A DNA stretch of 64,000 bases, from positions 145,053,308-145,117,307 of the forward strand of contig OZ023273.1 in assembly GCA_964007475.1 (NCBI GenBank). The letters run 5' to 3'. A program made the translations under genes and the position numbers. The notes under the pieces are model-generated. The model saw only the letters and a list, made by a program, of their open reading frames with translations, made no database searches and was not told where the DNA came from. Position 1 is the stretch's first letter. The number at the start of each line of letters is the position of its first letter. This document shows, piece by piece, positions 50,601 through 56,600 of the stretch. This DNA comes from Hybos culiciformis. Taxonomy: Eukaryota; Arthropoda; Insecta; Diptera; Hybotidae.

Positions 50601-53600
50601 GATAGAATAAAAAATATAATGCATGTATTCCACCCGTATACGTTTTCTTAATTTTGTAGACAATGTATGTATGTAATCATATACCAAAACTACTAAATTT
50701 TATTGAGCTTACTTGGCGCGGTAAAATAAATTCTACAAAAATATCAAGTACGAGCCACTGAAGAATTTTACTTCATATTTTAAGCTGTTAATGGAAAGAA
50801 ATAAAATACGACGTTGCCAAGGCGAAAAAACTTCTGCTTTAGTTCTTCTACTTAGTAAGAAATATTTTGTCTTCTTTAAATTATTATAATGATGAAAAAT
50901 ATGTGAAAATTGTTTTTGTTTTTTTTTTTTCTTCAAAACACTATAATTTTTAATATACATAACTCAAATTTCAAAAAATTTCAATTTTCCGTAATTTTAA
51001 AAATTTATAATACTATTTGCATGTACTCTCAGGTAACTATCTAACATTTAAGTTTTTATTTATTTATTATTTTTGAAATATTTCTATGTGTACAACACAG
51101 ATTTTTCATTTCAAAAAATAAAATGCTTACCCGGATATCATGTTTCGTTTTTTTTTTTTTTTATTATTTCATAACTAAACTCACCTGTTGACTATTTATT
51201 GAAACAACATTTTGCATAACTTTATCTAGAATATGTAAAATAATCTCAGCTGCCATTTCTCTTTCTAAATGAGTTCCTTTTACTTTAAGATAATTTTCAA
51301 CCTAGAAAATAAAATGTTAACAATAAATATAATATATTTATTAGACTGGTTCACATAATTTATTTTCATCGTCGTGTTTCCAGTTTCTGGTAGATTAGCT
51401 TTAAAAATTGGGTTCCAAAATTTTTCATAATTTTTTTTCCAAATTACCGCGAATGATTTTTGGTTCTTTAAGTATATAATTTTTGATTTCGAAAGCAAGA
51501 ACTTTTGTATTTTTATAAAATTTTTTTATTTAAATTTTTGCCCATTATTTTTATACTAAAGATTTTATGAACATACCTTAAACTGTTATTATATTTTAAG
51601 TCTTTTAAAGTGAATTTCAAAAGTTTTCCCGCAATCAACTGTAAAATTAAAAAAAATGTAGCTTTGGAAATAGACTAAGGAGTAATAAATCACAAAAATA
51701 GCATGGCGATGTCATTTCAAACTTAAATTTATAAAAACCGAGAAATATGCATCTGGTTCTTAGAGGAAAACTCTCGGAGTATGAAAACTCGGCCAATTAA
51801 TCTCTATGTGCCTTCAAAAAAGAACCAGTCTAATATTTATATGTAAATATTAAATAATATACACATATACCTTAAATATATTTTTTAAATCATGAAAATA
51901 TAAAGCACATAATGAAAATAAAAAATTTATGCATTTCCATTTTTGTTTTTATTTTTGACAAATTTCCATCTAGAAGAAAATTTAAAAGAAAATTGCACAA
52001 ATTATGACTAAGAGGAAATTTATGACAAAAAACCTTGAATGAAATTTATATAAGCTAAAATAACTGAATGATGGGTATATTACAATAGTTTAATTAAAAA
52101 ATAAAAGTATTTAATTGTGTTTGCTGGTTGTTTCTGATTTATTTTCACATTTTTTGTACAAAAAATATAATAAAAATCTTTTCAATTTTCTTGAAAAAAG
52201 AAATTAAAAAAATTTCTAAATTTTCGGTTCCATTTCCGAAATAAGAAAATAACATGACTTATAAATGTATAATTCAGTAAATTTATAGATTCGATGTTTA
52301 ATAAACATAAAAGTTACACAAATATTATTTTGATTTTTTCTGCTGATTTTATTAAATTTTGACTTTTGATCTATCATTGACCATATTGTGTAATTCAAGG
52401 TTTTATTTAACATAATTTACTATTCAAATTTCAGAGAATAAAAAGTTCTGATAAAAAAAATTCTTGATGCACATTTCACTATAAAAGCCATTAAAAAGGA
52501 ATAAATTTCGCTGTATAAGAAAAAAAAATTAAATCAAATAGTATAGACACAAAGACAGAGTTTCACATAGTAAAAACAGAAAAAAAAATTAAAAAAAAAA
52601 GGAAAATTATTTCCTTTAGAAATAAATGATATGCACAGGGCCGTATTAACAAGTTTGAGTGCCCTGGGCTAAAATTTTCCGCCCTTATAATTTAAGTTTA
52701 CTTTGGTGTCTTTATTGTGGGTGGATTTGTCTATAAGTTCCTTACGATCTAGTTTCTCTAATAGGACATCCGATTCTATTGATAAAATGCTTAAATTATT
52801 TAATTTGTATTGTCCTAAAGATAATCTTAAATAATTTTTTATTCACATGATAGTTAAAAAAAATCTTCATTCACTACAATTTTGCAGGCGATACTCGTAG
52901 ATCAATTTTTATATCGGGAAAAGCATAAAACCAGTTTCGAGGGAATTAAACTGCTTTTCTAATTCAATTGAAAAAAAAACAAGGAATTTCATGGGTCTTG
53001 GTTTTTTCGGGCTCTTGGATCTATGGCGCCCCTGGCCAGAATATGCATTTAGTTTTCTTAATATTATATATTTATATTATATGTTTTTTATTTCTTTTAT
53101 TTTCATATTTTGTAAAAAAAAATATTTTTGTTTTCTAGAAGTATGTAAATGGAGAAATTATTTAAAATATTTTTATAATGAGAAAATTTATAAAAAAAAA
53201 TTTTGCATTTTCGTGTCAAGTTAATGTTGACAAAAGATTTACTTTACATTGAAACACCTCAGAATTATTCATTTTATTTTCTCAGGTGCATTGGAAACTT
53301 TTGCATAAATGCAAAATACAAAATGCATAAATTTTTGTCGTCAACATTTATGGAAATCTTATTTCAGAAGGAATCATACCAAAATAAGAATTTTAAATAA
53401 AACTTAACGTTAATATAAATGAATGGCGTGGCATAATGATTAAGAAAATTTTCCCAATTTTCATTCGCTATAAAAATAAGTAAAAAATAAGTAAAAAAAT
53501 AAGTAAAAAATAAGTAAGTACTCATTTTGTTTATTGTGGAGAACTGAGTAATAAAAAATTATATAAGTATCTGGTACATGTACGTTGTACGTATTAGTGT

Positions 53601-56600
53601 TTTTTTTATATTTGGCTTCTTGCAAGTCGATTACAGAATATTTAATTTTATGTTCAGGGTTGGTGTAATATATTTCAGGGTTGGTATAATATATTTCAGG
53701 GGTGGGTAAAGTGGAAAAATCGAGGAATAAATCATATTTTTCGATATTTTGACCGGCTTGAGCTACCTCAAATCATTTCGGAGTTTCAGAACTTCATATT
53801 TTATGGCTTTCGTATATTTTTAAGGGGAGCGATCAACAATACCATTGAAATAAAATTTTCCTTGCAAATAGGAGCCACCCTAATATATATATAAGTTCTT
53901 AAGTTTTCCAAATTTCATTGTCGGTTTCTGTTGGATTTTTATATTTCATATACTTGGAATTTTATAAAATGAACAAAATAAAATTGTACTTTATTATTAT
54001 TTTTTTATATAATTTTATTATTTCAAAACAACAATAATAATAGTAACTATATTGAATCATTTTCAGTATTAATTTTATTTTTTTTTTTTCCGCAAAATTG
54101 TGAATGGAATACAAATCAAAACATAAAAAAAGACAATTTTTCAACTTTTTAAACTTCCTTCCCAGATTTTATTTTCAGATACCTAAAATTATGAAATTTT
54201 CAAAAAAAAAAAAAAAAAAACAAAAATAAGCTCCATCTTCACATCATAAATAGTGTACCTATATATAGTAAGTATTTTATTTTTATGTAGAGAAAATTAT
54301 AAATTTTATTTTTTTATTATTATTTCATTCACACACATTCATTATTTATATAAAAAAAAATAATAACGATACGCCAAACTCATTTATCATTCATCCAATA
54401 AAATTCCTGGCACACGTGTTTAAATGCTTCTTGATTTTTACTGATAAAATCACAGGAAAAAGAAGTGTACATTATTATGTATATGTTCCTACGTAGAAAA
54501 CAAAAAAAAAACAAAAAAAAACTTTTTAATCCTATAGCTATTTTCTTTATAAATTCTTGACAAAATATAATGCAAGTAATATTATAAATATAGAATTAAA
54601 AATAAATAAATGAGAACAAGAAACGTAATGATAAATAGATATTAAATCTATTCCCAAGTGGTTATCAGTTATAGGAATCTGTCAACATTATTAAGTAACT
54701 TGCACGTAATAACTTAATTTCCAGAATGTTGAACTGTATTCGTAATTGATGTTGTAATATTTATTTGATAATAATAAAGAATTGAAATATAATTTAAATA
54801 GCGACCCGAATTGCTAACATAACATGAATCCAAGGGCTGTGTTACGAAATTGTGATTGGGTTTCTTTTTCGAAATCAAAAAATAAGTACCTAAGTACTTA
54901 TTGTATTAAGAAGTTCTAATAAAGCAAGAAAAATTTAAATAAAGCGACTGGGACTGGGACAGTGAAATTCAGTTTTTGCAATAAAAAGAAATTCTAAAAA
55001 TAAAATATTAGAAAAGAAAACAGAAGAAAGTGAAATATTTTATAAATTGAAAAGTAAATGCCTTCCCACACTATACCTTAAAAGGATTATTTTCTGTTAA
55101 AAATATAAATTTTAAGTCTTTAAATCATCATTGATTAAAACATAATACTTTAAGTTCTCTTAAGTATTCAGCAGTTTTTTTTTTTTCCAAGAAGACTAAC
55201 TATTCACAACCGATGCTTATTTTCCCTCCAAGTTAATCTAAATTTTTATTTTGTATAAAATTTAATTCACAACTATGTACATGCGTGCAAAACAAAACTT
55301 TTAATATTTTATGTAGATTTCAACTTTGAATTTAATTAAAATTAAATTTGCTATCTTCATAACTAAATTTCTACATGTTTTATGATTTTTTTTTTGTAAT
55401 GTACGTAAACGAACTTAAATTTTTATCCATGATATAAAAATGTCTTTATAAAAATTTAATTCATTCAAGAAAATTATGTACGGTATATTCTTAAATTTTA
55501 CGTGTACATGTGTATGGTGTACATAAACATGTAATGTTGTAAATGTTAAAATGAAAATTACACTTCGATACTGCAAGTTATCAACGAAATATGCGGGCTC
55601 ATTCAATTAAAATAAAAGAAATTTATGTATAAAGTCGAAATCTCTTTTTTTTTTAGCTTTATTTCAAATAAAGAACTCAATAGATGAATTATTAAATAAG
55701 ATCGAAAAAACTTTATGTAAAATTTTATGCTTAGGTACATAAAATAAAAAAATTTTTTATAAGTCGTTATTAAATGGAACTGTCGATATATACTTAAGGC
55801 ATAAAATGTATAATGTAAAATAAATAAAGAAAATATGAAAATAAAAAATTTTAAGATTTATCATAATTCTATCTAAGAAATCATTGAACTTTTCTTTTAC
55901 CTCTTGAAGGATATCCATTAAAAATTCAGATTCACCGGGAAGAAATTCTTTTTGACGTTTATTTGCATATTCCAAACATGATTTTAAAATTGTTGAACAA
56001 TTTGCTTTCTGGTAGCCTAAAGTTAAAGCTTGAAACTAAATAATATATAGAAGAAAAAAAATTAATAAAAACATTATATACATATTTTATTTTCATATTA
56101 ATTAGTTTATTTAACATAATATATGTAGTAGGGATAAGAATTATTATTTTTTCAGTTTAAATGATGACTATTTTCTAATCCAATATCTAAGAATACACGG
56201 TGAAAATTAAGACATGTAATTAGAGATTATAATACTTATAATAAGTCTGTTGAACAATCCAAATCCAGGAAATTAATTTCTTTTTAAATCTCTCCAAAAA
56301 AATAATCATATTATTTCTATTTTTGAACCAAGGCGAAAAGAATTGACATGTCTCTGTCTCATAATTCAATCTACCTTATTGTATGTTAAAAATGTATCTT
56401 TAAACATCGAGTTCCAAATCCAAATGTACTTAAGGTATACAATTGAATTATTTGTTTTAATTTTTTTAAGATTTCAAAAACTATATCAAAAGTAAAATAA
56501 TTTCACAAAAGTGACTAAATTTATTTTAGGAACTCCTCTGTACTAAGATAATAAACTACACGTAAGAAAAATGTATAATAAAATATTTAAAGCGAAAGTT

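Larger units (their letters stand above)
46175..51184 (-). other. Receptor intron after the GAIN A exon
   Basis: 5 kb, A+T-rich, with one hAT element (47554-48175) and a candidate small ORF (49534-49716). Confidence 0.8.
51302..55900 (-). other. Receptor intron within GAIN A
   Basis: 4.6 kb holding two hAT copies (51342-51832, 52636-53040), a decanucleotide-like tandem (53475-53520) and a 21-bp tandem (53653-53710). No gene. Confidence 0.8.

Noticed and set aside
55757..55975. Extension of the GAIN exon frame beyond the donor at 55900
   Set aside because: Read-through of an intron. The splice at GAG|GTAAAAG joins in phase to the next exon, while the extension is A+T-rich noise.
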